Source: Cladosporium sp. IMV 00045 (Eukaryota; Ascomycota; Dothideomycetes; Cladosporiales; Cladosporiaceae). From it: a stretch of DNA of 64,000 bases. The translations under genes and the position numbers were made by a program. Positions within the stretch are counted from its first letter, which is position 1; every line of letters begins with the position of its first letter. The stretch is taken from NCBI GenBank assembly GCA_001931905.2, contig MSJI02000904.1, positions 124,001 through 188,000 on the forward strand, given 5' to 3'. Shown here piece after piece: positions 10,537-23,300 of the stretch. The notes under the pieces are model-generated. The model was given only the letters and a program-made list of their open reading frames with translations. It was not told the origin of the DNA and searched no databases.

Positions 10537-12369
10537 ATGTCGCCGCTCTCCTTCCAACCATGGCCATTAACTAAGCCCGACTCACCCAATATCATCGACG
10601 TCCTCGCCCGCGTCCAAGTCGAGCGAGGCCAGCTCTTTCGCAACATCACCGAATCCTCACTCCAAGAAGAAGTCGCAACAGATGGCGCCCTCTCCCCAAG
10701 CCAAAGCACATCCGACGACGAAGACAGCATCTCAGAAACCAAAGACACCACCCAAAATGGCCAACCCGTCTCGCGCGAGCAGCTCCACCGGGCCAAGGTC
10801 GAAATGATGCAGCAAGTCGGCATTGCCCACAACGAAATCATGATGGCCCTCGACTTCGTCTCGCTCCTGGAATCTGACCACGCCGCGCAAGCGCAGCACT
10901 CCATGTCGCAAGCTCTCAGGGAGAGCGTGCCGCCAAAGACGCTCGGCACTGACGTGTGGGCGCGCATGCCCGTGGACGAGGCCAAACAGGCGCAAGACCG
11001 CGTGCTGGCGCGCAACGTCAAGATGCGCAGTCTGCAGCGGAGCGCGGACGATATCCTCGGCGCGGCGAGGAGGTTGGAGGATAATGTAAGGAAAGAGACG
11101 CAGTTCTGGGATCAGATGCTGTCGATCAGCTCGAAGGGTTGGAGCGTCTGTCGGATTCCGAGGACGAAGAGGTTGGGTGTGAGGTATGGTTTTAGCGAGA
11201 GCTCGTCGGAGTTCGCGGTCAGGAATGTTGCGGCTCTCAACAGTAATCCTGACGGAAGCATTTCGCTCGAGCGCGGGTTTGGGGCGAAGCCGACGGGCTT
11301 GAGGGTTACTGTTGTGAGGGACGGAAGGGAAGTTGGGAGGTCGTATTTGCCTTCCGCGTCGGATGATTCGGAGACTACGCTTGAGGCGAGGATCAGACAT
11401 GCTAGGGACAGTATTTTCGACGAGGAACTCTTTTACGAGATGACGCGCGAGGGGAGGACGTTGGCTTCTTTAGGTGTTGCGATGAGAGGGCAGACGATCA
11501 GGCTACCTACGACCACGGCGAACGATGAGAGTGCCGTAGATGTTCACATCGATCTGGTACCCCTGGAGCAAGAAAGTGGAACTCAGATCAACACGTCTAA
11601 CCCCGACGACGCGATAGCACAAGCCATGGCTTTGGGCGCGCGACTGATTCTCTCGCAAGCACATCGGGAGAGACTGAGAAAACGCTCAGAGATGCCAAAA
11701 CCAATGGCCGACCGCAACGAGGAGAAACCCGTCATGTCCATTTTGAAGCCCTTGACTTCTTTCCTCCTGCACAAATCCTCCCTCAACGCAGTCAACTCGT
11801 ACATCGCCAAAGCCGCTCAAGTGCTCAAACTAGCCGAAGTCGACACCACAATCACACGCGCGACTTTCCAACTGCCAGAGACCGCTCAAATCACGAACGC
11901 CGAGCAGCTCGTGACAGCGCTGAACGCCAACTTCGTCTCGACAGCACAAGTGGAGGTCAAGACGCAAGGCACGGAATCACCACTCACCCTCGCCATCACG
12001 GCCGAAACATCCCTCACGCAGAACCAAACCGCAACACCAACCTTCCTCCTCTCCGCGCCTGACAAGCCAGCACTACGCTTCAGCACCGTCTTCGACCTCG
12101 CGCAAGCGGCAGACTCTGCTCTCGCGACTCTACTGGCTGGTGCTTTACGTTCGCGCACGGAGCAGAGCTGGCAGTTGGATCAGAGGGAGGCGATGCTGGT
12201 GCTGTCTGAGGCGGAGGACGCGGATGAGAGGAGGGTCGTTTGGGTCAGTTTTAATTCTGGCGCGGGCAGGTTGGGACTGAGTTCGCTTAAGGGGGAGGAG
12301 TTGGTTTGGGAGGTTGGGAGGGAGGGGCCTGGGGTTGGGTTTTGGGAGGGGTGGGGGAGGGTTGCGTGA
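10537..12369 (+). CDS. MED17: Mediator complex subunit 17 (Srb4)
   Basis: Core head-module subunit of Mediator, needed for RNA polymerase II recruitment in the nucleus. A single uninterrupted frame encodes 610 residues (yeast Srb4 has 687). The recognisable segment covers the N-terminal half: an acidic Ser-rich stretch around residues 45-75, then the helical region with EMMQQVGIAHNEIMMALDFV and the block ending in RLEDNVRKETQFWDQM. The next stretch (SSKGWSVCRIPRTKRLGVRY) is the conserved start of the central domain. The start ATG at 10537 is the first in frame. Base composition changes from C-rich to G-rich near the 3' end without breaking the frame. Confidence 0.9.
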   Translation: MSPLSFQPWPLTKPDSPNIIDVLARVQVERGQLFRNITESSLQEEVATDGALSPSQSTSDDEDSISETKDTTQNGQPVSREQLHRAKVEMMQQVGIAHNEIMMALDFVSLLESDHAAQAQHSMSQALRESVPPKTLGTDVWARMPVDEAKQAQDRVLARNVKMRSLQRSADDILGAARRLEDNVRKETQFWDQMLSISSKGWSVCRIPRTKRLGVRYGFSESSSEFAVRNVAALNSNPDGSISLERGFGAKPTGLRVTVVRDGREVGRSYLPSASDDSETTLEARIRHARDSIFDEELFYEMTREGRTLASLGVAMRGQTIRLPTTTANDESAVDVHIDLVPLEQESGTQINTSNPDDAIAQAMALGARLILSQAHRERLRKRSEMPKPMADRNEEKPVMSILKPLTSFLLHKSSLNAVNSYIAKAAQVLKLAEVDTTITRATFQLPETAQITNAEQLVTALNANFVSTAQVEVKTQGTESPLTLAITAETSLTQNQTATPTFLLSAPDKPALRFSTVFDLAQAADSALATLLAGALRSRTEQSWQLDQREAMLVLSEAEDADERRVVWVSFNSGAGRLGLSSLKGEELVWEVGREGPGVGFWEGWGRVA

Positions 12370-13375
12370 GATTGATTATCTATTTGGATGGACTACTGCG
12401 CAATGCATTGGGTGTGCGGTGTTGCTCTTGGATATGGGTATATGCGTGGTTGGCAGTGGATGTGTGTAAGGGTACCTACGCGATATGCATGGTGCTTTTT
12501 TGCACGTGTCTCACCGCATCCAAAAGGCTGAGCTGTACCCCGCTGCGTGAAGCTGTGGCTTTTGATAGAGAGATGAATATAATTCCCCGTAGAGCAAGTA
12601 GGCATGCGGTACACTGAGGTACATATACCCTATCTTGTCCAGCTGCGCTTATACCACTTAACCACCTTTATCACCGATCTTGCCAACCACAAGCCACGTG
12701 GAGGACTAAATATCAAGTTCTGCTTGTTGCTGATAATTATGTGTTTACCATGACGTTGTGGAAGGCGGCGGGCGCTAGTAGGGCTCTAGCTCTGGCTTCG
12801 AGCGTGGATCTCAAAGTCTGGCGATGATCGATTTGTTTGCTGACTTGTTGGAGGTTTGATGATTGAGATTGGGCATGAAGATGAAAGGGCACATGTGTGC
12901 ATTCACAATTGACTTCAGATTGAGTATGAAGACTCGTCCCTCTTGTTTCACCTCAACAGATGATATATCACAACTAGAACAAAAAAACAATCCCTGTCGA
13001 ACATGCCATGTCCGACATGACCAGGCCTTCCTGGCGCGGTGACGTTAGGCTTGGTGGGGACTCGGCGTAAAAAGTGTATTGTTGAGGCAGAGATGCCGCC
13101 GAATGGCATTGACTACTGACTGTACCAGTGTCTCGTCCCTCGTGTGAGCAACACTACCTCACCTTACCTTACCTGAACTCTTTCCTCTCTTCCCCATACT
13201 TCACTTCCCTTTTATTACCTCTTCATATCTTCACGTTCCTCAATCTCCAAGTCTCTCCCACCAGCTAGCTGCCCCTCGCTAGTGCAGCCAAACAGCTTTC
13301 ACCCCGCGCTGCGGTGATCTACTGATAACTTTTTTATCATTGTTTCTTCTTCCGCCGCCGCCTCGCACCTCCAAC
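12370..13375. other. Intergenic region and PFK promoter/leader
   Basis: About 1 kb between MED17 and phosphofructokinase. The 3' part is pyrimidine-rich, including repeated CTTACC units at about 13150-13175 and a C/T tract to about 13260, typical leader sequence for a strongly expressed fungal glycolytic gene. No supported gene. Confidence 0.6.
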
Positions 13376-15715
13376 ATGGCCGAAATCAACCTCTCACCGC
13401 CCGCCATGCCTGACGGCAAGAAGAAGATCGCGGTCATGACCTCTGGCGGTGACGCGCCCGGCATGAACGGCGCCGTCAGAGCCGTCGTCCGCCAGACCAT
13501 CGCTTCCGGCTGCACCGCCTTTGCCGTCTACGAGGGCTACCAGGGTCTCGTCGACGGCGGCGACATGATCAAGGAGATGAAGTGGGAGGATGTCAGAGGC
13601 TGGCTGTCCGAGGGTGGCACTCTCATTGGTACCGCTCGCTGCATGGCTTTCCACGAGCGCAAGGGCCGTCTCACGGCTGCGAACAACATGATCGAGAAGG
13701 GTATTGACGCTCTCGTTATCTGCGGTGGTGACGGCTCTCTTACCGGTGCCGACAGATTCAGAGGCGAGTGGCCCAGCCTTGTCGACGAAATTGTTTCTAC
13801 TGGCTTGAGGACCGCGGAGGAGGTCAAGCCTTTCAGACACCTCAACATTGTCGGTCTGGTCGGCAGCATTGACAACGACCTTAGCACCACGGACGCCACT
13901 ATTGGCTGCTACAGCTCCCTGCAGCGTATTTGCCAGGCTATCGACTTCATCGACGCCACCGCCTTCTCTCACCAGCGTGCCTTCGTTATCGAGGTTATGG
14001 GCAGGCATTGCGGTTGGCTCGCTCTCATGGCCGGTGTCTCGACCGGCGCCGACTTCGTCTTCCTCCCCGAGAACCCCCCGAGTGAGAATTGGCAGGAGGA
14101 GATGTGCTCCATCGTCGGCAAGCACAGAGAGCTCGGAAAGAGAAAGACCATCGTCGTCGTCGCCGAGGGTGCTCACGACAGGGACCTCAACCCAATCTCT
14201 CCCAGCATGGTCAAGGACCTGCTCTCGGACAAGGTCGGTCTTGACACCAGAGTCACTACCCTCGGTCACGTCCAGCGCGGCGGTACCGCTTGCGCCTACG
14301 ACAGAATGCTCGCGACCCTGCAGGGTGTTGAGGCCGTCAGAGCCGTCCTCGAGGCCACTCCCGAGACTCCTTCGCCCGTCATTGCCATTGTGGAGAACAA
14401 GATCGTCCGCAAGGGTCTGATCGAGGCCGTCCAGATAACCAAGGATGTGGCCAAGAAGATTGAGAACAAGGACTTTGCGGGCGCCATGCAGGGCAGAGAC
14501 GCCGAGTTTGGCGAGTACTGGCAGGCCTTCAACTACATGACCGCCACGAACAAGGACGATTACAAGCTTCCCAAAGAGAAGCGCATGCGTGTTGGTCTCA
14601 TCCACGTGGGTGCGCCCGCCGGTGGCATGAACGCTGCCACCAGAGCTGCTGTTGCATACTGCCTGACCCGCGGCCACACCCCGGTTGCTCTTCACAACGG
14701 TTTCCCTGGCTTGATTAGACACCACGACGACGAGTTCAGCTCCGTCAGGGAAGTCCCCTGGCTCGAGGCTGAGAACTGGGCTTCCAAGGGTGGTTCCGAG
14801 ATCGGTACCAACCGTGGTCTGCCTTCCGAGGACATGGAGACCGTGGCCCACTGCTTTAGCAAGTACAAGATCGACGCTCTCTGGGTTGTCGGTGGTTTCG
14901 AGGCTTTCACCGCCGTCTCTGAGCTCCGCAAGGCTCGCTCCCTGTACAGCTCTCTCAAGATCCCCATGGTCGTCATCCCAGCCACCGTCTCCAACAACGT
15001 CCCCGGTACCGAATACTCGATCGGCTCCGACACGTGCCTCAACGCCCTCATCGACTACTGCGACGCCATCCGGCAGTCCGCCTCCGCGTCGCGCCGCAGA
15101 GTCTTCGTCGTGGAAACCCAGGGCGGCTACTCCGGATACATCGCTACCGTCGCTGGTCTCTCGATCGGCGCCCTGGCGGTCTACACGCCCGAGGAGGGCA
15201 TCCGCCTCAACACTCTCGTCGAAGACATCAAGCTCCTCAAGGACCAGTTCGAGAAGGACAAGGGCCACACGCGCTCCGGCAAGATCATCCTGCGCAACGA
15301 GAAGGCCAGCAAGACCTACTCCACCGAAACCATCGCCAACATCATCAAGGAGGAGAGCGGCGGCAAATTCGACTCCCGCTTCGCCGTCCCCGGCCACGTC
15401 CAGCAGGGCGGCACCCCGTCCCCCATGGACCGCGTGCGCGCCGTCCGCTTCGGCATCAAAGCCCTGCAGCACCTGGAGGAGCAGCACGGGCGCGGCAAGG
15501 ACGCCACTGCCGCTGATCCCCTGTCTGCCGCCGTCATTGGCATTCGCGGCGCGAGGGTCAAGTTCTCCCCGATGGAGAAGATCGAGCGCGAGGAGACGGA
15601 CTGGAAGGACCGTAGGCCTAAGAACGAGTTCTGGCTTGGTCTGACGCAGACGGTCGATACGCTTTCTGGTAGGCCGAAGAGGGATCCTAGTCTTGTGGGG
15701 AGTCCGCAGATGTAG
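13376..15715 (+). CDS. ATP-dependent 6-phosphofructokinase
   Basis: Phosphorylates fructose 6-phosphate to fructose 1,6-bisphosphate, the committed step of glycolysis, in the cytosol. Intronless, 779 residues, matching the two-domain eukaryotic enzyme without the long yeast N-terminal extension. The N-terminal catalytic half has the ATP-binding [15 protein letters not shown] near residue 22, [11 protein letters not shown], and the catalytic loop [15 protein letters not shown] near 163. The C-terminal half, from about residue 401, repeats the fold with [15 protein letters not shown] and VVGGFEAF; in this family that half is regulatory and binds allosteric effectors. The start ATG at 13376 has a good context (CAACATGG); the frame extends upstream only to a TTG. 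Codons are strongly C-biased, consistent with high expression. Confidence 0.96.
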   Translation: MAEINLSPPAMPDGKKKIAVMTSGGDAPGMNGAVRAVVRQTIASGCTAFAVYEGYQGLVDGGDMIKEMKWEDVRGWLSEGGTLIGTARCMAFHERKGRLTAANNMIEKGIDALVICGGDGSLTGADRFRGEWPSLVDEIVSTGLRTAEEVKPFRHLNIVGLVGSIDNDLSTTDATIGCYSSLQRICQAIDFIDATAFSHQRAFVIEVMGRHCGWLALMAGVSTGADFVFLPENPPSENWQEEMCSIVGKHRELGKRKTIVVVAEGAHDRDLNPISPSMVKDLLSDKVGLDTRVTTLGHVQRGGTACAYDRMLATLQGVEAVRAVLEATPETPSPVIAIVENKIVRKGLIEAVQITKDVAKKIENKDFAGAMQGRDAEFGEYWQAFNYMTATNKDDYKLPKEKRMRVGLIHVGAPAGGMNAATRAAVAYCLTRGHTPVALHNGFPGLIRHHDDEFSSVREVPWLEAENWASKGGSEIGTNRGLPSEDMETVAHCFSKYKIDALWVVGGFEAFTAVSELRKARSLYSSLKIPMVVIPATVSNNVPGTEYSIGSDTCLNALIDYCDAIRQSASASRRRVFVVETQGGYSGYIATVAGLSIGALAVYTPEEGIRLNTLVEDIKLLKDQFEKDKGHTRSGKIILRNEKASKTYSTETIANIIKEESGGKFDSRFAVPGHVQQGGTPSPMDRVRAVRFGIKALQHLEEQHGRGKDATAADPLSAAVIGIRGARVKFSPMEKIEREETDWKDRRPKNEFWLGLTQTVDTLSGRPKRDPSLVGSPQM

Positions 15716-16593
15716 GGTGGTGGTGCGAAATAGATGAGTTGAGAGAGACGAATGGAGGGGATGGTTATACAGTGATCTGAGGTGACGGTGGGGTTGAGGA
15801 GTTTGCTTGACTTTTCTTGGGAAATCATGATCATGATTATGGATTTGATGGTTCAATTGCTTGCTTACTTGCTTTGCTGTTTATAACGATATATGCAAAT
15901 GAAATTCTTTTTCACTTCAACTTCAGCCTTCCTTGCGGTTCAGTGCGGTTCCAAATCAACACCAAAACCTCTCCTTTCCTCTCTGCCTTGTCGTTGTGTT
16001 TCTAATTTGTTGAGATTCGAAGGTGGACGAGTTCGGTGTTGTTACTGATACCCTTGATTTTCTGGCAATGCAAATGCCGCGTTCTTTGTTTATACTGGAT
16101 GTGTTTGGAGATCTAGTTTCATCATCCTGGGGGTTCAGGCGTAAGCTCAAAGATGCAAAAAGGAGGACTATAAGATCGCGAGTCGTTTTCGCTTGCGTTT
16201 CTCTTCACCTCTAGTTTTCTTTCCATGGGGAAAAAAAGTGTTCCAATGAAGATTGCATCGGTTGCATCATTCCTGGAGGCGGTCTTTTCTTTTGGCCATC
16301 CGGCCATGTAGAGCTGCACATCCTCTATCGTAGTAGGAAAGAGGTAAAGGAAGAAAAGAGGCAAGACAGTGGATCGTTTCTTGGATTGTTCCTTCCATTC
16401 TTGCAAGAAGGTCTTCTGAAATATTTCCCTCGCACTTTCCACTTCTCTTCTCATTGCATATGCAAATATCGTACACTTTGTCCCGGAATCTTCCCATGCT
16501 TGTTCGCCAGAAACGCCTGCGCTCGTAAAATACAATGTTTTGCTATTTTGCCAAAGTTCGTTCGTCCGTGCTGTTGCAAGTTTCCCACGCTGC
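15716..16593. other. Convergent 3' intergenic region PFK/COX16
   Basis: About 880 AT-richer bases between two convergent genes, expected to contain both 3' UTRs. Several small frames occur on both strands, but none shows conserved residues or splice logic that I recognise. Confidence 0.55.
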
Positions 16594-17109
16594 TTACAAA
16601 ACTCCATCGTGCTCGCCGGGTAGCCTTTTCACGCGCTTCTGTTCCCAGTTATCCAGGTCCTTCGCGGCGAGTTTCTGCAAGATAGTCAGCGATTGTCGTT
16701 CCGCATTCTCTATCCGAATATCCAAGATTCAACATTATCTCCCAAGAGAAAAGAAAGCAACCAGATTGTATTCCAACCACCCAATCGATCGTCTCCTTTT
16801 CTTTCCCAGAGTGCTGCAAATCCAAGAAACGGGGAAACTCACATAGTACTCCTCCTTCATATCAATCCTCCTTCTGTCCTTGCCAATCCCCAATTTCTCA
16901 TCCTCGGTCATGGTCTTCACTTTCCGATCGTGTCGCTCGTAGCGCAGCGCGGTTGCGGGCGTCAGGAAGAAGGACCCAAGCAGCATCGTGCCGATGAAAG
17001 GCAGGCCGAATAGCGCGAACGGGTGTCGCGCTAGGGCTGCGCGGTAGCGCGCCGGTAGAGTGTTGTCGTAGGACGAGGGACGGAATTTCTTGGAGCTGAA
17101 GGTTGGCAT
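16594..17109 (-). CDS. COX16: Cytochrome c oxidase assembly protein COX16
   Basis: Small inner-membrane mitochondrial protein required for assembly of cytochrome c oxidase. Two exons on the minus strand, 17109-16843 and 16674-16594, joined over a 168-nt intron; 115 residues. The family core is clear: ARYRAALARHPFALFGLPF followed by one transmembrane helix (about residues 31-50) and the charged YERHDRKVKTMTEDEK stretch. After splicing the protein continues KLAAKDLDNWEQKRVKRLPG, matching the conserved COX16 tail. Without splicing, the frame would run into sequence unlike the family. Divergent from MEC1, 284 bases between starts. Confidence 0.93.
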
Positions 17110-17393
17110 TTTTGCGCGATGTGCTATTGTTTTGTTACATCTAGAGATATGGACGTGCTTAGAGGTGAGTGAGGTTGAAGATCGGGGTCACGTGTTGCGC
17201 TGGTTCCCCGCGTTTTCAATTTGGGCGCGCATGGTTTGGGCGCGTTTCGTTCTGGGGAACTTTATATTTATCTTTAAATCATCTCACTTCTGGCGATCCT
17301 CCATTCAGGTAACGATACATGAAGTTCTCTCTGGATGCTCTTCGAGTCATTAGAGACCAGAAGTACATGCCTTGAGATGAAAATGATCACATC
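17110..17393. promoter_or_regulatory. Bidirectional promoter region COX16/MEC1
   Basis: These 284 bases separate the divergent COX16 and MEC1 start codons and must contain both core promoters. No specific site is claimed. Confidence 0.55.
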
Positions 17394-20300
17394 ATGGCAC
17401 GCCACCCTCAAGCTCTTAACAGAGCCAACACGAATGGCTCATCAATGAGAGATCCACGCACCAGCAATGGCGTTCACATCCAAACCAACGGCGGAGCCGG
17501 TAACGAAGCACCACCGCCCTCAACGTTAGCGGCACAAATCGTGCAAAACCAGATCGTCGGCCGTGCAAGCACGCAGGTTCAGCAACAACAGCACCAGCAA
17601 CAGCACCAGCCACAGCAACAAGGTGGCAACGAGAAAGCCACCTTCTCCGGCCTCCTGCACGAGATCCTTCACAACCCAGCCGCCACCCCCGAAACAGACC
17701 TCGGCGTTAACGTACAACTCATCAGCGTCGTCGTGGAAGCCGGCCTTTCGGTCCTCGCCAGAGATGATCCTTTCGCGCAGTATGACCTGCTGATTCCGCA
17801 GGCTGAGGATAGCTTGTCGGTCGTGCAGGCGACGATCGTCAGGCAGCCTGAGGTACTTTTCGCCCCGATCGGTGCGGATGGCCCGCCGCTTGTTCTGTGG
17901 CTGCTGGCCAGGTTGATGGCTCTTGTTGGTAGACCAAGATGCGAGAGACTCAGGATTGGTGGACTCGTTGGTGAGGCCGTGGCGGCTTTGGAGAAGTCTA
18001 TTAAGCTTTGGAGGGGTGCTGAGGATGTTAAGGCGTTGGTGAGGGATTGTGTGAATGGTAAGTGTTGCTTGTCAAAGAGATAGACCTTGACTTTTCATTA
18101 ACACCTAACGCAGATGCCATCGTCGCCCTCGAAACGCAAAGCCATCTTGTGAAGGGCAACAATATCGTCACTTTGCCTCCAGCACGCTGGATATCGAAAC
18201 TCTGGCCCGAATCGCAGAATGCTGTTGCGTTGTCCCATGACTGCCAAACACAAATCGCCAATGCTGAATCTGCATTCAAGCTCGTGCTTGTTCTCATCAA
18301 TGTCGACTGCTCGGCTCCGAGATGGCTAGAAGATACGCAATTGAGACTTCAGCGAGTCGTCATTCAGATGCGACCCTTTCTGGAAAAGTATAACTCTTGG
18401 GACGGCATTGTAACTAATCTGCTCTCACGTCTGCAATATGCGCCTTTGGTGCAGCTGCTGCGTTCAATCTTGACCGATATACAGCAAATAAAACCATCAC
18501 GGCAGCTACAACAGGCAGTGGCCGAACGGCTTCTAGACACCTTGAAGCGTCACTCCGGAGCCGCGGATCTTTTGTGGCCCTCGATGTATTCTCTCGGCTA
18601 CGCTGAATTTTGCAATGATCTCGATCACGATCTGGTGACCGTCATGGCTACTTGGGCTGTCAGATTCGCATCGAGATTCGATTTCCCTACCAATTTGCAA
18701 CCGAAAGGAAGAGACCTGACAGACGATGAGTTCATGGACGAGACTCCATTGTTCAGCGAATGTCGAGAGGTTGCCAATGTAGATCAGACAAGTGAAGACC
18801 GTGCCGGTCTTTCGAAGCGCCGTAAACTCGACTCGTCGAACCCTGAGAACCACAAGCGCCGACTTCAAACACGACTGGCAGAATTGTTGATTGGTACAAT
18901 TACAGACGATTTTTCATTGCTTCCCACACGAGCACTTGGTCAGTACAACAAACTGGATGCGAGAAAGCAAGAATCCGTGTGGTCGACAATCTCAGAGCTT
19001 GCAGCACAAGAATACGATCATGCTTTACTACTACGAGCCATCTCTCAGCTGCTGGACTCCCCTGAACTGCAAAATAGCAAACACTTGCGAGTCATGTCCA
19101 TGGAAGCCGTTCAAACATGTCTCGAGCATACCATCGAGCCACCCTTTTTAGATCTAGGCAACTCGAGGCCCGGACAACATTGTTTGCGGTCATTGCAAAG
19201 CTCCTTGCGTGAGCTCAGACTAGCTGCAGGTCGCTGCTTACCTGTCTTCCTTCGCAGCGAGCTTTCTGCTGAACTATTAGCCCGCAATCGACAGATCGCT
19301 TTTCAATGCCTTCGCACGCTGTCCGATCGAAATGTTGCCAGCGAGCTTGAGACTTTGATCGCTGCATGGGGCTCGGTGGCAATGGTGAGCGAAGATAGAG
19401 AGCTGAACTTGGCACTTCTACAGCTCGTGGACTTGCTTGGACACACGAATCCGTTGGTGTGCGGCCTTGCGTTCTCCGAAATTGAAACCGTCGCTCAACA
19501 CAAGGGTGTTCCTGCCGTCAAGCTCTTTGCTCCATACTGGCCTTCTGTTGCCGTATCTGTGGTCCTTGACATCCACTTGCGCCCACAAAAAATCCAGCAG
19601 CTTTGCGATCTCCTTGGATTGGACGTCAACCAGTTCCTGGCAATGACCGAGCGGAACACAATTCCCTCCCTGGTGTTACACCGCAAGAAAGACATCCTAC
19701 AGCGCATTGCAGCAGCTCGTGGAGGAAATGCAACTGTTCACGACGTTTGCCTTCAACCGAGAAGCAACATGGCTGCCATACTCACGCTCCTACTGTCACA
19801 GCCAGGCGTGGATGTCGAAGAGGCTGCGCTGCAGTGCTTGACGGACGTCGCGCCAGGGTTCAACGGAAGCGATCTCGCAGACTTGGTTAAGATGGATCCC
19901 ACACTACTTGCTTGTGAGCTCCTCAAATTCATCGCAGAACAACCGACCGAGAGGAAGTCGAGAGCCCATCAAGCCTTCAACATATTTGCAAATCTGGCCG
20001 AGCGGTTGCCTGGCCATAGTAAGGCTCACTCGAAGATGAGCAAAACACTGTCTGCGTTCTTCGAGACGCACGTGTTGGGCATAATGACAAATTTCTCGCT
20101 GGTCCTCGCTTCCAATCTGGATACCCACACAACAGCTGACAAGATCAAGTGTCTAGAAGGGATCAATGAAATGACCGTTTTGGCGGGAGATGCCATTACC
20201 ATAGCTCTTCCACAAATCCGCGCATGCCTTCAGTCCGCAATTGAAAAACCAGAACTGTGTGAGACGGCATGGGGAACCTGGATCGATCTCATTCCAGTAC

Positions 20301-23300
20301 TGGACAGTGATGACATTGCGGTCATTACCGATCAGACATTTGCACTTATCATTGAACACTGGGACAGCATGTCGCCACATCTCCAGCAGGTCACGCATAC
20401 CTTGGTTGGTGACATGATCTCGAACCACAACACGACCATCAACGAGATTATCATGACATTGCCGTCTCTGTCGAGCATACCTCTTCTCCAGAAATATGGA
20501 GCCGAGATTGATCGCCTTCAAAATATGGAGCCGCCGGAGGGCAGATTCAAAGCATTCGCGAAGCGGTTGAAGGGAGAGTCTCCAATTGTTGTTGTTCAAG
20601 CATTGCGAGAACTGGCGCCTTTTCTTGAAACGCATCAGAGTATTGTTCACGATGCGGCCATCAGCGAACAGCCAGAACAATGGCTGGCCGACCTTGTGCG
20701 ATCATTACTCGACGCCACTGCAATAATGGCCAACCAAAGTGATGAAGCAGCCGAGCTGTGCGGTAAATGCCTCGGTATTGTCGGGTGCTTGGATCCCAAT
20801 CGTATTGACGCGTCCAAACTCAAGAAACCGCTGATGGTCATGTCGAACTTCGAAAAGGCCGACGAGACCGTGGAGTGGGTCGTGGTCTTCCTCGAGAATG
20901 TACTGGTCAAAGCCTTCAAATCGGTCAGCAACGCTCGCGCTCAAGGTTTCCTCGCATATGTCATGCAAGAGCTCCTAAGATTCTGCGGCTTCAAGGATAC
21001 CACTGCTTTGAGACCGAGAGCAACGCAAGGAACTACTGTGGCCCAGCGCTGGCAGGACATGCCTGAAAATGTCCGGACGACACTCACGCCCTTTTTGACT
21101 TCCAGATATCATGTGACAAGCGCCTCCTCGACCGCACCCTCGAACAGGTCGTATCCAGGCTTTTCGCGCGAAACAGATCATTCTTCCTGGCTACGAACCC
21201 TTGTCTTTGATCTCATGTGGAAAGCAAAAGGAGACAACCCACAAATGGTTTTCCCTCTATTGGCTCGTATCATTCGGGGTCATGATCTCTCCATCGCAAC
21301 GTTCCTACTGCCATATGCTTTGACGAACGTAATCCTTGGAGGCACAGTATCCGAAACGAAAGGCATCCAAGATGAGATCTCAGCTGTTTTGAAAGACCAG
21401 TCTACAAATACCGCAGAAGCCGAGACCATTCGCCTCTGCAGTGAGAGCGTGTTCACCAGCTTGGACTACATGTGTATCTGGCTGCGCGAAAAGAAGAAGT
21501 CCGTAGCCGATACTCGTGCCACCGCTTACCGAACCGGCCACTCGCCCAATGACTTCAACGAAATCCAGGACCAAGGACAGATTGAGACGATTGAGCGATT
21601 CCTTGCCACGATTCCCGCAGATTTGGTCGCAACACGAGCCATGGAGTGCGGAACATACGCTAGAGCACTGTTCAATTGGGAGCAGTACATACGACAATCA
21701 CGTCCGCTGATCCCTGTTGCGTCGACTGATTCCGGAAGCGATGAGATGAATGACCGTCTCATTGACATCTACGCTCAGATCGACGAACCCGACGGTCTAG
21801 AGGGTATCTCTGCCCACCTGACCATCTTATCAGACGAGCAACAAGCCACCCTTCACGCCAGATCAGGCCGATGGACAGCCGCTCAGGCTTGGTACGAGCT
21901 ACAATTCGCATCACAGCCGCATAACGAAGAGCTGCAGACAGGCTTACTCCAATGCCTGCGTGAAACGGGTCGTTACTCCCAGCTTCTACGCTATGCGGAC
22001 AGCTTTCTTGAAGACAGGAAGGCTGCAGGACAGGAACCGTCTGCGATAGCCAACTTATTACCTGCAGCCGTCGAGGCGAGCTACATGTCAGGGGACATGC
22101 AAAGTCTCAACAGGAAGCTTCAAAAAGCCCCAGAGAACATGGTCGACGACTTCAACATTGGCATTGGCCACGCCGTGTATGCTAATCAGCTGGATGACCC
22201 GGATGCTCTCATAGAAAAAGTACGAAAGATGCGGCGATCAGTCACAACTGGCATTTCGGTTGCGGGTAGCAGCTCTCTACACGGCTGTCATGCTGACCTG
22301 CGACGCTTGCATTTGCTGAGTGAGATCGAAGCCATTGGCGAATGCAAAGATGGAGATAAGATGATGGACTTGTTTGAAAGACTCGAGAAGCGATTGGATG
22401 TCGTGGGCTCGTACTTGTCTGACAAGCAGAGCATTCTCGGTGTACGGCGCACCATGTTCCAATCTCATGAGCACTCCACACAGTCACAGATCGGGTCTTT
22501 GTGGCTGACGACCGCCAGACTCGCGCGCAAAGCAGGCAATACCGAGGCTGCTTACAACGCGGTGTTGCAGGCGTACGAGTGTGGCGACAAGGCGGCGAAG
22601 CTGGAGGAGGCTCGACTTCTCTGGCGCGATGGGCATGGCAGGCAAGCGATATCTTCATTGGAAGGAGCCATCAAGTCACAAGTCTTTGACGTGGAGGGCG
22701 AGAGCATAGATTCCACGAGCATGCCGTCGAAGAACAGTGAGTTCCAAGGACAGAGGCAGAATATGCTGCTGGCAAAGGCGCATCTGCTGCTTGCGAAGTG
22801 GCTCGATGCATCTGGCCAGACCCAAACCAAGGATATGACCGCCAAGTATCAGTATGCGGCAAAGACGTTCCAAAGATGGGAGAAGGGTCACTATTACTTG
22901 GGCAAACATTACAACAAACTTCTCGAGGTGGAGAAGGCTCAGCCGAAATCAAAGCAGAGCTCACAGCTGCTGTGTGGTGAACTGCCTCGCTTGGTGGTTG
23001 AGAATCTTCTTCGATCCATACCGTTCGGCAACAAGTACTGGCACGAGACGATCCCAAAGATATTGACGCTTTGGCTCGACCTTGGCCTCAGCGCTGTGAA
23101 GAGAGACAAGAATGAAAGCCACGATGTCTTTGACAAGCGAGCCAGAGCGCTCACGATGTGCAACAGGCAAGTCAGAAAGTACTTCGAGAGAGTGCCGCCA
23201 TATATCTTCTACCAAGCTCTGCCACAGATGCTATCGCGCATCAGCCATCCTCAGCCAGAAGTCTGGAAGGAGCTTTCGCAAGTCATCACCAAGATCGCAT

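Noticed and set aside
13340..13375. Phosphofructokinase N-terminal extension of 12 codons
   Set aside because: It would start with TTG; the ATG at 13376 has good context and matches the family's N-terminus.
13394..15856. 820-codon open frame on the minus strand opposite phosphofructokinase
   Set aside because: It mirrors the plus-strand gene's codon bias (low stop density in GC-rich third positions) and has no motifs. The plus-strand enzyme is unambiguous.
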